64,000 nt of DNA from an uncultured Sterolibacterium sp. Lineage in GTDB: Bacteria; Pseudomonadota; Gammaproteobacteria; Burkholderiales; Rhodocyclaceae. The stretch spans positions 1-64,000 of the forward strand of contig CAIVDC010000072.1 of assembly GCA_903904605.1 (NCBI GenBank), given 5' to 3'. The notes under the pieces were generated by a model. That model had not been told where the DNA came from, made no database searches, and worked only from the letters and a program-made list of their open reading frames with translations. Shown here one piece after another: positions 8,362-16,166 of this stretch; positions within the stretch are counted from its first letter, which is position 1; every line of letters starts with the position of its first letter. Both the position numbers and the translations under genes were made by a program.

Positions 8362-9154
8362 TGCGACCCTCGATCAGTGCGTAGGCAGAATGGTTGTGGA
8401 TCGACTCGAAGTTCTCGGAAGCCACTGACCAGGTACGGATGCGCACCTCATCCTGCAGGCGCAGCGCGATATCGCGCACCAGATCCTCGACAAATTTCGG
8501 ATTGTCATAGGCGCGCTCGGTCACCCATTTTTCATCCGGCCGCTTGAGCAGGCCGAAAACCTCGCAGGAGGCTGCGTCCTCGGCGATACGCACCAGTTCC
8601 TCCAGAGCCATCTCGGCCTTGAGCTGCACGCGCAGGCTCAGGTGCGAGCGCTGGTTGTGCGCGCCGTAGTCGGAAATCTCCTTTGAGCAGGGGCACAGGC
8701 TGGTGACCGGAACAGTCACTGCGAGCGCCATTTGGGCCGTACCGCCTGGTTCCGCCCAGACATCGATGCCGGCATCGATGTCGAGAAGGCTGGAAACCCC
8801 GGAGACCGGCGCCATTTTGCGGATGAAATAAGGGAAGCGGATTTCGATGCGGCCGGAGTCGGCCTGCAGATGCAGCAGCATTTCGGCGAACATCTGGCGC
8901 AGGTCGCGCAGCGACAATGCCGCCCGCGGGCGCTCAAGGAGTTCGACGAAGCGCGACATGTGGGTGCCTTTGACCTGGGGCGGCAGGCCTACCGTCATCG
9001 CCAGAGTGGCCACGGTCGGATGGACTGCGCCGGAGGCGTCCTGCAGCGACAATGGGTAGCGCAAACCCTTGACGCCCACTTGCTGGATGGCAAGCCGTCG
9101 GTGATCGGCGGCGGCCTGGGTGTCAGGCATGAAGAAAAGGTCGGGTGCATTCAC
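8354..9154 (-). CDS. folE2: GTP cyclohydrolase FolE2
   Basis: A 266-residue GTP cyclohydrolase I of the type IB family (COG1469), which converts GTP to dihydroneopterin triphosphate for folate and other pterins. The signature SLCPCSKEISDYGAHNQRSH holds the metal-ligand Cys and the conserved Glu/His region; VEDLVRDIALRL and SENFESIHNHSAYA complete the fold. In photoprotective islands a pterin cyclohydrolase is often coregulated with photolyase-type proteins that use pterin antennae, so this may be a stress-specific copy. It heads the intact part of the minus-strand operon. Confidence 0.92.
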   Translation of the reverse strand: MNAPDLFFMPDTQAAADHRRLAIQQVGVKGLRYPLSLQDASGAVHPTVATLAMTVGLPPQVKGTHMSRFVELLERPRAALSLRDLRQMFAEMLLHLQADSGRIEIRFPYFIRKMAPVSGVSSLLDIDAGIDVWAEPGGTAQMALAVTVPVTSLCPCSKEISDYGAHNQRSHLSLRVQLKAEMALEELVRIAEDAASCEVFGLLKRPDEKWVTERAYDNPKFVEDLVRDIALRLQDEVRIRTWSVASENFESIHNHSAYALIEGRND

Positions 9155-9194
9155 CGCGTACTCCTCGAGTGGCGTTCAAAGGAAGAAGACGGCT

Positions 9195-9563
9195 TCACGG
9201 TTCTTCGGCGGGCCAGCGCTCGATCCAGGCGAGCAGGTTGCCGCTCTCGGGCGCAGTCAGGCGGCTGCCGCTGCGGTCGAGCAGTTGCCTGTCGACATCC
9301 GACCCGGGGCCGGACAACGACCTTTTTCGTTGTCGTAGACATACTCCGGCCCTTCATACTGCCGGGGCGCGGCCGCAAGAGATCTCCGCGTTCACAACCA
9401 GGATCACTTTGCCCTCATACTGGCAAAGCGAATCCGGCTGGCCGTCTTGCCGCTTTGGAAAGGTGGGATCCGCCAAAGACGGGCAACCGGCGGCAGCGAA
9501 CGAGGTCACAAAGAGGCCGGCAACAGCCAGCAGCGCCTGAAGTAATCCGGTTATGGAGGCCAT
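9195..9563 (-). pseudogene. glutathione peroxidase-like gene, internally deleted and frameshifted
   Basis: The ATG at 9563 opens a signal peptide (LLAVAGLFVTSFAAAGC) followed by DSLCQYEGKVILVVN, the start of an exported glutathione peroxidase-like domain. The catalytic segment that normally follows (TASxCGFTPQYEGL) is missing, the frame stops at 9354, and in another frame near the end QLLDRSGSRLTAPESGNLLA and IERWPAEEP match the family C terminus, ending at 9195. About half the usual length is gone. It lies directly upstream of folE2, so the operon's first gene appears dead while the promoter still serves the rest. Confidence 0.6.
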
Positions 9564-9578
9564 TTGTCCTGGACAAAT
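9562..9578. promoter_or_regulatory. operator-like palindrome 1 of the B12/MerR regulator
   Basis: ATTTGTCCTGGACAAAT is a perfect 17-bp palindrome around T9570. It overlaps the start codon (9561-9563) of the peroxidase remnant on the minus strand and the -35 hexamer of the predicted plus-strand regulator promoter. With the second copy it suggests a site for the divergent MerR-type regulator. Confidence 0.6.
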
Positions 9579-9598
9579 AAGATTATAGGTCGTAAGAT
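9570..9598 (+). promoter_or_regulatory. predicted promoter of the MerR-type regulator
   Basis: TGGACA (9570-9575), a 17-bp spacer and TAAGAT (9593-9598) give a fair sigma-70 promoter about 50 bp before the regulator start. On the opposite strand a perfect TATAAT occupies 9582-9587 with only a poor -35, as would suit a regulated promoter for the minus-strand operon. Confidence 0.45.
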
Positions 9599-9627
9599 AC
9601 CTCCAGAAATTTCCATTGTCAACTGAT

Positions 9628-9640
9628 TTGTCTTAGACAA
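9628..9640. promoter_or_regulatory. operator-like palindrome 2 of the B12/MerR regulator
   Basis: TTGTCTTAGACAA is a perfect 13-bp palindrome sharing the pattern TTGTCYTRGACAA with palindrome 1. The two centres are 64 bp apart, both inside the 89-bp divergent spacer, which suggests autoregulation and control of the operon. Confidence 0.6.
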
Positions 9641-9652
9641 CAATTATCTTTC

Positions 9653-10615
9653 ATGGACAATTCCAGCCGCGAAATCATGGCCGCGTCTTCAATGACCGGA
9701 ATCAGCATTGCTGCCGTGGAACGGGACACCGGGCTGGGCAAGGACACCTTGCGTGTCTGGGAGCGCCGCTACGGTTTTCCGCAACCGCTGCGCGACGCGT
9801 GCGGCGAACGGGTGTACCCGGCCGAGCAGGTCGAACATCTGCGCCTGATCAAGCGCCTCATGGACCAGGGCCAGCGTCCGGGCGCACTTTTGCGCAAGCC
9901 GTGGGCGACGCTGAGCGAACAGTACGCCACCAGCCCCCCCAAAGTCGCGGCTGACGACACGGCGGATTGGCTGATTCCTCTCCTCAAGAACCGGGATGTC
10001 GATCTTCTGCGAACCGAATTCGCCCAACGGCTGGCGCGTGACGGTCTGGAGCGTTTTGTCATCGAGACTGTGCCGGCGCTCAACCGGCGCATTGGCGATG
10101 GCTGGATGACAGGGGAAATCGAAGTGTTCGAGGAACACCTCTACACGGAACTGATTCAGAATCAGTTGCGCTCATCCATCTACGCGCTTGCCAGTCGTGG
10201 CAGGCGGCCGCACGTGCTGCTCACCACCGTCAAAGAGGAAGAGCACCTGCTCGGTCTGCTGATGGTCGAAGCCCTGCTGACGGCGAACGGCGCCTCGTGT
10301 TTTTCTCTCGGCGCACAGACTCCGGTTCCCGACATCATCGGCGCCTCTCGCGGCACGACGACCGACATCGTTGCCCTTTCCTTCTCCGGCGCCTACCCGT
10401 GGCGCAAAGCCCGCGCTACCTTGATTGAACTGCGCGCGGCCTTGCCCGAGTGTACCGAGCTTTGGGCTGGCGGTGCTTCCCTGGCCGGTCACAGGTGCAG
10501 AGTTCCAGGTGTCCGCGCCATGGACGATCTGCGCGCCATCACGCCGGCCCTGGCGGACTGGCACGCCGCACGCACACCCGGCAGCCACGCAACCGAGCTG
10601 GCGATCCGTCCATGA
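9653..10615 (+). CDS. MerR-type regulator with cobalamin-binding photoreceptor domain (LitR/CarH-like)
   Basis: The 320-residue protein has an N-terminal MerR winged helix (GISIAAVERDTGLGKDTLRV, WERRYGFPQP, residues 16-46), a four-helix domain containing W151 followed nine residues later by E161-H162 (the Wx9EH signature that caps adenosylcobalamin in photoreceptors), and a B12 Rossmann domain with E196-E-H198-LLG201 (ExHxxG, lower axial His). In the known family AdoCbl-bound oligomers hold DNA in the dark and release it after light breaks the Co-C bond. It is divergent from the stress operon across two palindromes. Start has no strong ribosome site; ATG at 9677 is an alternative. Confidence 0.9.
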   Translation: MDNSSREIMAASSMTGISIAAVERDTGLGKDTLRVWERRYGFPQPLRDACGERVYPAEQVEHLRLIKRLMDQGQRPGALLRKPWATLSEQYATSPPKVAADDTADWLIPLLKNRDVDLLRTEFAQRLARDGLERFVIETVPALNRRIGDGWMTGEIEVFEEHLYTELIQNQLRSSIYALASRGRRPHVLLTTVKEEEHLLGLLMVEALLTANGASCFSLGAQTPVPDIIGASRGTTTDIVALSFSGAYPWRKARATLIELRAALPECTELWAGGASLAGHRCRVPGVRAMDDLRAITPALADWHAARTPGSHATELAIRP

Positions 10616-10752
10616 TGACCGTTCAAGGCGCTGCCCGTGTTGCAGGACGACCATCGTTGCCGCAGAGTCCGGACTCGCTGACGATCCACTACGACGGGCT
10701 TTGTCTGCTGTTCATCGCCGAGATTCATCTCCTGGCGGCAAGGAGCGCCTGA
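10612..10752 (+). pseudogene. DUF393 (DCC thiol-disulfide oxidoreductase) N-terminal remnant
   Basis: The frame overlaps the regulator stop (ATGA) and contains DSLTIHYDGLCLLFIAEIHL, matching the start of DUF393 proteins (YYDGxCPxCxxEI). The second Cys of the DCC/CxxC motif is replaced (CLLF) and the reading frame stops about 10 residues later, leaving 46 residues of a usual 120-130. This is a degraded third gene of the island, originally coupled to the regulator. Confidence 0.6.
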
Positions 10753-10779
10753 AGTGACGACCCGGGAGAGGACTCGATC

Positions 10780-10920
10780 ATGATTTGCTTTGACAGGCTG
10801 GAAGACCTGTCCGGCTGGCATTCGATCGACGACGCGGTGATGGGCGGCATCTCGGCCAGGCGGATTGACTACGATCCTCGCGGGCACGCTGTCTTCTAGG
10901 GCACCTTCCGCGACCTGATG
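10780..10920 (+). pseudogene. CIA30-family protein remnant
   Basis: MICFDRLEDLSGWHSIDDAV and the following MGGISARRIDYDPRGHAVF match the N terminus of CIA30 (NDUFAF1-like) proteins. A TAG at 10897 sits where the family has Glu (HAVFEGTF), then GTFRDL continues in frame before homology ends. So an in-frame stop plus a 3' deletion inactivated it. From here to 11046 nothing else is recognisable. Confidence 0.6.
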
Positions 10921-11046
10921 CTGGACGAGCGTCAGCTGGAGCGTGAAGGGAGTAGTGATCCGACTCACCGCGTCACCGGATAGGACATGGAAGTCGAGAT
11001 CCTCGAGTCTGCCGGATTGCGCCGAGTCTCGGGCTGAATCAGCCTC

Positions 11047-11062
11047 TGTAACTTAGGTCACA
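11047..11062. promoter_or_regulatory. CRP/FNR-type site
   Basis: TGTAACTTAGGTCACA has the form TGTRAC-N4-GTYACA and fits the CRP-type pattern TGTRA-N6-TCACA. It lies about 70 bp upstream of the DUF2892 gene, a distance compatible with an activator site; the downstream -10 is not clear. Confidence 0.4.
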
Positions 11063-11123
11063 GACCAGAAGCCGGCATAGTAGTCAAACGCCTCGATTGC
11101 ATTCAACCATACGGAGACAGCTC

Positions 11124-11312
11124 ATGAAACTCAATGTCGGCGGTATCGATCGCGTAATGAGAATCGGCGTCGGATTCGCCCTGGTCCCTTGGGCCCTGAT
11201 GGGCGGCCCGCTCTGGGCCTGGATAGGCGTCATTCCCTTGGTCACGGGAGTTGTTGGGTTCTGCCCCCTCTATCCGCTCGTAGGCATCAGAACCTGTCCC
11301 GCCAAGAACTAA
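11124..11312 (+). CDS. DUF2892 (YgaP-type transmembrane) protein
   Basis: A 62-residue inner-membrane protein starting MKLNVGGIDRVMRIGVG, the DUF2892 signature, with two hydrophobic spans (ALVPWALMG, WAWIGVIPLVTGVVG) and CPLYPLVGIRTC near the end. In other proteins this domain anchors a rhodanese; here it stands alone. A GGAG 9 bases before the ATG at 11124 supports this start over the in-frame codon at 11097. The CRP/FNR-type box upstream suggests redox or carbon control. Confidence 0.82.
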   Translation: MKLNVGGIDRVMRIGVGFALVPWALMGGPLWAWIGVIPLVTGVVGFCPLYPLVGIRTCPAKN

Positions 11313-11608
11313 GATTCAAAATAGAGCCCCCAGTCGTTACCCTGGCGTCGCGTGGGTCGAAGCAGGTATGGCGGCCGCGCAGCACGATCAGCGTCACAGC
11401 AGCATGCATGGTCAACGAAGTCAGCGACGCCGCCGTTTGGGCGCCGAGCGCGCCCTAGGCCGGGAGCGAACCCAAGAACGGGGTAGTGAGAGGGAGTAGT
11501 GCAACGTCCGCCACGATCAGCAATCCAATCCGGAGCTTGTCACTTCAAATCGGTGCGATCTTCATGACCCATTATTTTTCGGACAAAAGACACACACGAG
11601 AGGTTTCC
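11313..11608. other. no gene seen
   Basis: Open frames here are short and lack ribosome sites. The last 40 bases before 11609 hold the ribosome site (GAGAGG) of the secreted protein gene; no terminator hairpin with a T-run was found after 11312. Confidence 0.4.
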
Positions 11609-12514
11609 ATGAAAAGCACCGTTTTCGCAAGCAAGGCCATTGCTTTAGCGCTTGGGCTATTTTTCGCAAGTGCTGTGCCAGCAGTTGCACCACCGACCAC
11701 CGTTGAATATCAGCCGATGGTCAGCACGGGCCTTGCTGCCCATATGCCGTTCGAAGCATGGTTCGTATTCGACAAATCCCTCGACCCAAAAATTACAGGG
11801 TACGAGGTTCCGGCTGGAGCAAGAATACGCTTTACCTTCCCCAGCCAATTCACGCCGGCAGAAGATCTTCCCCTCGGCGCTGTAATGATACGGTGGACTC
11901 AGGGCGGGATTCCTGCCAAGTTTTCCGTGGTACGGGATAGCAAAGATCCGCGCGTTATTGAAATTCAATTCGCGGAGGCCATTTCAGCTTCCGGGCCAGG
12001 ATCCCCAGGCATCAAGGCCATTCACCTCCGTACGCCGGAAATCAATCCCAAAGCGGGCGACTATCCCATCTTGATTGAGTTCATCAATGCTGGCCCGGTT
12101 AGTGGAACAACGCGCGCAATGGCAAAGATTACTCCAGTCCCTGTCCCAAATATCGCCTTCTACAACCAGCTACACGGCAACCAAGACGAGGACTGGCAGC
12201 GCGTAAAGCGGGGCGAAGACGCCCCGATTCCCATCGACTTTCTCGTGACCCCGCCCGATCTAGCACGTAGTTCCATAAGTCTTAAGGCCACCAGTGAAGA
12301 CGGTCTAACCATCCTCAGCGACGGGAAACGAATTGGTTCGATTTCAACATCGGGGGCTAAACTTTCGCTTACGCCGCGAATATTTGGTTCCGGCTACGCT
12401 AGGCTCGGAATCGTCGAGCTCCAAGCCAAAGCGGGCACGGCACCAGGAATAGCGCAGATTGTGGCCAAGCTCGACGGAGGGACTCAATGCGTGATCAATC
12501 TCGTGATCGAGTAA
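11609..12514 (+). CDS. secreted protein of unknown function
   Basis: The ATG at 11609, 6 bases after GAGAGG, encodes 301 residues with a clear signal peptide (ALALGLFFASAVPAVA). The mature part is beta-rich with no Cys pair except a late single Cys (GTQCVINLVIE at the end), and has alternating strands such as PFEAWFVFDKSL, ARIRFTFPSQF and KIGSISTSGAKLSLTPRIF-like segments, suggesting one or two immunoglobulin-like sandwiches. I do not recognise a family. GC and codon use are lower than in neighbours, as in acquired DNA. It stands alone between intergenic gaps. Confidence 0.7.
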   Translation: MKSTVFASKAIALALGLFFASAVPAVAPPTTVEYQPMVSTGLAAHMPFEAWFVFDKSLDPKITGYEVPAGARIRFTFPSQFTPAEDLPLGAVMIRWTQGGIPAKFSVVRDSKDPRVIEIQFAEAISASGPGSPGIKAIHLRTPEINPKAGDYPILIEFINAGPVSGTTRAMAKITPVPVPNIAFYNQLHGNQDEDWQRVKRGEDAPIPIDFLVTPPDLARSSISLKATSEDGLTILSDGKRIGSISTSGAKLSLTPRIFGSGYARLGIVELQAKAGTAPGIAQIVAKLDGGTQCVINLVIE

Positions 12515-12830
12515 CGTAAGTCGGTCCGCTTCCTGAGCGGAACCCGCTTGCAACTGCCACGGCTGATTCAGATCGGTATGAGCAGTCACCCGAGTCTTTG
12601 GCCCTCGCTTGCACCTTGTCTGCAAAAGAGGCCACTTCGATATAAATGCTCACCCTACCCAATCAAAGGAGCTTCATTTTGAAACGCAATTTTCTCATAC
12701 CCCTCGTTCTATCGACTCCTTTATGACGCTGGAAATCGAGCAATGAAACTACGCGCGGTGCGCATTCACGACAGCGGCCCCACGTCGACCTATACTGTGC
12801 CCTTCCCAGTTGCGCATACGAGGCCATCAG
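12515..12830. other. intergenic, with a truncated leader-peptide-like frame
   Basis: At 12679 a TTG preceded by AAAGGAG starts LKRNFLIPLVLSTPL and then stops at 12724. It looks like the first residues of an export signal whose gene has been lost. Nothing else is recognisable; the last 20 bases carry the lrgA ribosome site (GAGG). Confidence 0.35.
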
Positions 12831-13181
12831 ATGATTTCGGGATTGGTGCAGATTCTGCTGTTTCAAGGTCTGGGCGAACTCATTTCCAGGTTCGCCCTGC
12901 CGCTCGTTCCCGGGCCCGTGATCGGGCTGATGGTATTGCTCGGCTACCTGCTGGTCCACGGATCGGTCGGCGCTTCGCTCGATCTGGTCGCCGCCACTTT
13001 CAGCCAGCACCTTGGCCTGCTGTTCATTCCCGCGGCGGTCGGCGTCGTCATGTTCTGGCCGCAACTGCAGACGCACGCGCTAGCAGTGGTCGTCGCCCTG
13101 GTCGCCAGCGTCGTGCTGACCATCGCCGTCACCGCGCTGATCCTCAAGGCGCTTGCCGGACCGGACAGCGATGCGCGCTGA
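12831..13181 (+). CDS. lrgA: CidA/LrgA family holin-like membrane protein
   Basis: A 116-residue protein with four predicted membrane spans and the family pattern FQGLGELISRF, PGPVIGLMVLL near the N terminus and HLGLLFIPAAVGVVMFW in the middle. Partnered with LrgB it forms a holin/antiholin-like or small-organic-acid export system. ATG at 12831 follows GAGG by 7 bases. Its stop overlaps the lrgB start region by 11 bp, indicating coupled expression. Confidence 0.9.
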   Translation: MISGLVQILLFQGLGELISRFALPLVPGPVIGLMVLLGYLLVHGSVGASLDLVAATFSQHLGLLFIPAAVGVVMFWPQLQTHALAVVVALVASVVLTIAVTALILKALAGPDSDAR

Positions 13182-13899
13182 TCTCCCGCCGATTTCGGAA
13201 ATCTGGGTCTATCTTTCCGGCAGCCCGCTACTCGCGCTGATCCTGACCCTCAGCGCCTACCAAATAGGCCTACTCGTCTATGAAAGGCTCAATCGCAATC
13301 CGCTGGTCAACCCGGTTGCGATTGCCGTACTGATCGTCGCTGTTGCCATCACCCTGATCGACATGCCATACGCGAAATATTTCGAGGGGGCTCAATTCGT
13401 GCACTTCCTCCTCGGCACGGCCACCGTATCGCTCGCCGTGCCCATATACAAGGGCTTCAGTGCCCTCTCCGGACGCATGCTTCCGCTCCTTCTGGCCCTT
13501 CTCGGCGGCGGCGTCATTTCGATCCTCAGCGCTGTCGGCCTGGCGCGCCTGCTCGGTGCCGATGCAGCGATCGTCGGCGGTCTTTATGCAAAATCGGTCA
13601 CCGCGCCGATCGCCATGGGCGTGGCCGAGCGCATCGGCGCTTCGCCCACCCTGACCGCGGTATTCGCGGTCAGCACCGGCATACTCGGTGCGGTGCTCGG
13701 CCGCTTTGTGCTCGATTTCGTCGGCGTCAGGGCTTGGTGGCAGCGCGGCTTTGCGATCGGCGTGGCCGCCCATGGGATAGGCACTTCCCGCGCATTCAGT
13801 GTTCACCCCGAGGCCGGGGCCTATTCAAGCATGGCCATGGGCATGCACGGCATTATTGGCGCGCTGCTGATTCCTGCGCTCGTTTCCTTGTTCCGCTAA
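13171..13899 (+). CDS. lrgB: LrgB/CidB family membrane protein
   Basis: A 242-residue, highly hydrophobic protein. Family landmarks are NPLVNPVAIAVL, FLLGTATVSLAVPIY, GLYAKSVTAPIAMGV and the C-terminal AHGIGTSRAF with MGMHGIIGALLIPAL. It acts with LrgA in the inner membrane; members are linked to cell lysis control and pyruvate or glycolate transport. An in-frame TTG at 13153 exists, but ATG at 13171 fits the family N terminus (LPPISEIWVYLSGSPL). Confidence 0.9.
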   Translation: MRADLPPISEIWVYLSGSPLLALILTLSAYQIGLLVYERLNRNPLVNPVAIAVLIVAVAITLIDMPYAKYFEGAQFVHFLLGTATVSLAVPIYKGFSALSGRMLPLLLALLGGGVISILSAVGLARLLGADAAIVGGLYAKSVTAPIAMGVAERIGASPTLTAVFAVSTGILGAVLGRFVLDFVGVRAWWQRGFAIGVAAHGIGTSRAFSVHPEAGAYSSMAMGMHGIIGALLIPALVSLFR

Positions 13900-14212
13900 G
13901 TCGGGCTGCCAACCTGGCTCGGTTAAGTTGTGCCGATCGAGGATTCTTGGATGCGGTTGAACGCCCGCATCGGGGGAGGCCGACCGTCGCCTTAGGATCG
14001 TGAGTTTTGTTTGGCAATGCAAAGCTCGCCGCGGCAAACCCGCAGCGGGAACTTGGCTTCCCGAAGCTGGCTCTGGCCAGAAGGTGCAGTCGGCCGAAAG
14101 AGACGGTCGGGTATCGAACAATGCTCTCTTCCTAGGGGCTGGCTATCGCATTGCTGACGTTGCTTCAGAATATTCTCTTAGCGGCGAGCGAGTCGGGTAG
14201 AGTGTCGAAATC
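13900..14212. other. no gene seen
   Basis: About 310 bp without a supported frame. Near 14011-14110 several short GC-rich inverted segments occur but no hairpin with a T-run. It separates lrgAB from the PDC-sensor gene. Confidence 0.4.
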
Positions 14213-15181
14213 ATGGAAGTCGCCAAGGAAACGCTCAAGGAGAGCGTCACCAGTCAACGTAAGGCTCTGATGGCGCTGTTGCGTGGGCCGTTGCAGCAAC
14301 TGGCGGCGCGCTGTCTGACGGTGTGGGGCGAGCGTGAACGCTTGAACGAGGCGCTTGCCGAAACGCTCAAACTTCTGCCTTATTGCCAGCACCTCTATGT
14401 AGTGGACCGGCATTACGTCCAGATCAGCGACAACATCAGTCATGAAGGGCCGCAGGCGGGTTTTGGCCGCGATCGTTCCGGTCGTCCCTACATGCAGGGG
14501 CTGGTGAGCGGCGCGTCCTTGCTGCTTGCCGAGTCCTACATCAGCTTGAAGGAAAAGCGCCCTTCGCTGACGGCCTTGCGCTCGGTGCGCGATGCCCGCG
14601 GCATGGTGCTGGGCTATATCGGCGCGTACTTCGGCTTGCGCGATTTGCCCATGATGCGCAAGATCTACGAAGAGCCGCGACGCTGGCAGCAGATCAAGGG
14701 CGATCCGTCGATACGCGGCACTGTGTTCCAGCAGCAGCGCACAGAAAGCGACATGGATCGTCATGTCGATACGGTACTGGGGGTGCTGGCTGAGTTGATG
14801 CGCTTCCATGGCGTCTATCACGTGATGCTGCACTTCTCGAGTTCGCGCGCGGTGATTTGGCAGATCGCCGATCCGTATCGCTACCGTTTGCTTAACATCG
14901 ACGAATTGATCGATCCGGACATCTGCCTGGCTTATCCCCGCCAACCCTATCCCGCCGAGACATTGGTTCCCGCGGACAAGGTGCGCGCGGTGCTGGAAAG
15001 CTTTCGCCAGTTGCGGCTGATCGACGAAACCTTCTACTTGCGCTCCGGTACGCTCAATCTGTTCAATGGCATCGTCGGGCTGACCTTTTCTTGCGATGGT
15101 TCGCATTACTTGCCTTACGAAGAATTTCTCGCGCGCGGGAAGGAGTTTTGGCTGGGGGCGCAGAGCGGTGGCTCAAGCTAA
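14213..15181 (+). CDS. PDC sensor domain protein without output domain
   Basis: A 322-residue soluble-looking protein. The first 160 residues have the pattern of a PDC/Cache sensor (LPYCQHLYVVDRHYVQISDN, GRDRSGRPYMQGLV, YISLKEKRPSLTALRSVRD and GYIGAYFGLRDL), usually periplasmic in receptors, yet no signal or membrane span is visible. The C-terminal half (MRFHGVYHVMLHFSSSRAVI) resembles a second small-ligand domain. No kinase, GGDEF or methyl-accepting part is present. Its stop overlaps the hdrB stop tail-to-tail by 4 bp. Role unknown, possibly cytoplasmic sensing. Confidence 0.72.
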   Translation: MEVAKETLKESVTSQRKALMALLRGPLQQLAARCLTVWGERERLNEALAETLKLLPYCQHLYVVDRHYVQISDNISHEGPQAGFGRDRSGRPYMQGLVSGASLLLAESYISLKEKRPSLTALRSVRDARGMVLGYIGAYFGLRDLPMMRKIYEEPRRWQQIKGDPSIRGTVFQQQRTESDMDRHVDTVLGVLAELMRFHGVYHVMLHFSSSRAVIWQIADPYRYRLLNIDELIDPDICLAYPRQPYPAETLVPADKVRAVLESFRQLRLIDETFYLRSGTLNLFNGIVGLTFSCDGSHYLPYEEFLARGKEFWLGAQSGGSS

Positions 15182-16155
15182 CCATTCGGCGCTGCTTGCC
15201 GACGGCAGGCGGCAAGGGTAGTGGCAATATCATGGATGATCAGCCTGTTCCCGGCAGCCTTACTGAGGTTCACCTTGCAGATCGGGCACATGGTGACGAC
15301 GTTCTTCCCCTTGGCTTCGAGCTGATCCACGCGGGCCCCGGAAATTCGATGCGCCTCGGCCGGAAATAGCGACTCCAACGGGCCACCGCAGCAGTGCGAT
15401 GACTTGCCGGATAGTTCAGGATCGCGTACGGCCAGGCCCGCCGCCCGCAACAGTTCGCGCGGTTGGTCAAACATCTTCTCGTAGCGCGCATAGACGCATG
15501 AATCGTGAACGACCACTTCCCCGTTTACCGGCTCGGTGGCCTCGGGATGCGCCTCCGCCAGCACTTCCAGGTAGCTCTGGACCTGAATGTCGAAGTCTTT
15601 GACATAACGCGGGTACACCTGACGAAGGATATTGGTGGTGTGAGGGTCCACAGTAATCAGGCGCCGGACTCCTTGCTTTTTCAAGCGCTCCGCCACACGG
15701 CGGGCATGGTTGGCGAAAACCTCATCCATTCCCTCGTCATGGACGAGCGCGCCGGCGTAGAGTTCTTCTTCGTACAGATAGCCAAACTCGACCCCCGCTT
15801 CGCGAAGCAATCCGGCGATGTCGCGCAATACCTGGTTGGAATGCCGCTTTTTTTCCGACGAAGCGCTTAGGGACATGAAGAAGGACAGGTTCACGAATTT
15901 GTTGAACACTCGGCCTATGCCGAAGAACCGGGTCATAAACGAGTTTTCGAGCGCGGCCATCTGCGCAGACATGACTTCGAGGGCCGGTATCATTTGGTAC
16001 ATCTGCCCGGTGTAGAGGATCGTCTCGCCGCCGCGCGGCAATCCGAGTCCGCGTGCCCAGCCCGTGGCCGTCCGCTTCGAAAGCGGCAGAACGCTGCCGC
16101 GCTTGCGCAGATTGTCGGAGAGTATCCCCAGAATGGGTGCAATCGGTAAAGACAT
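15178..16155 (-). CDS. HdrB-like heterodisulfide reductase subunit
   Basis: A 325-residue (Fe-S)-binding protein of the HdrB/HdrD/GlcF group, last gene of the sulfur-linked hdr operon. The C-terminal half has a full CCG domain: HDSCVYARYEK, SHCCGGPLESLFP and CPICKVNLSKA, the ligand set for the unusual cubane pair at which disulfides are cleaved. The N-terminal half, where HdrB has its first CCG copy, has no matching Cys pattern, so only one site is expected. The ATG at 16155 follows hdrC by 11 bp. It should supply the thiol/disulfide active site of the complex. Confidence 0.87.
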   Translation of the reverse strand: MSLPIAPILGILSDNLRKRGSVLPLSKRTATGWARGLGLPRGGETILYTGQMYQMIPALEVMSAQMAALENSFMTRFFGIGRVFNKFVNLSFFMSLSASSEKKRHSNQVLRDIAGLLREAGVEFGYLYEEELYAGALVHDEGMDEVFANHARRVAERLKKQGVRRLITVDPHTTNILRQVYPRYVKDFDIQVQSYLEVLAEAHPEATEPVNGEVVVHDSCVYARYEKMFDQPRELLRAAGLAVRDPELSGKSSHCCGGPLESLFPAEAHRISGARVDQLEAKGKNVVTMCPICKVNLSKAAGNRLIIHDIATTLAACRRQAAPNG

Positions 16156-16166
16156 ACCATAATCTC

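Noticed and set aside
9562-9640. TGTACA-type LitR operators
   Set aside because: No TGTACA-like half sites with 12-bp spacing are present; the palindromes have another core.
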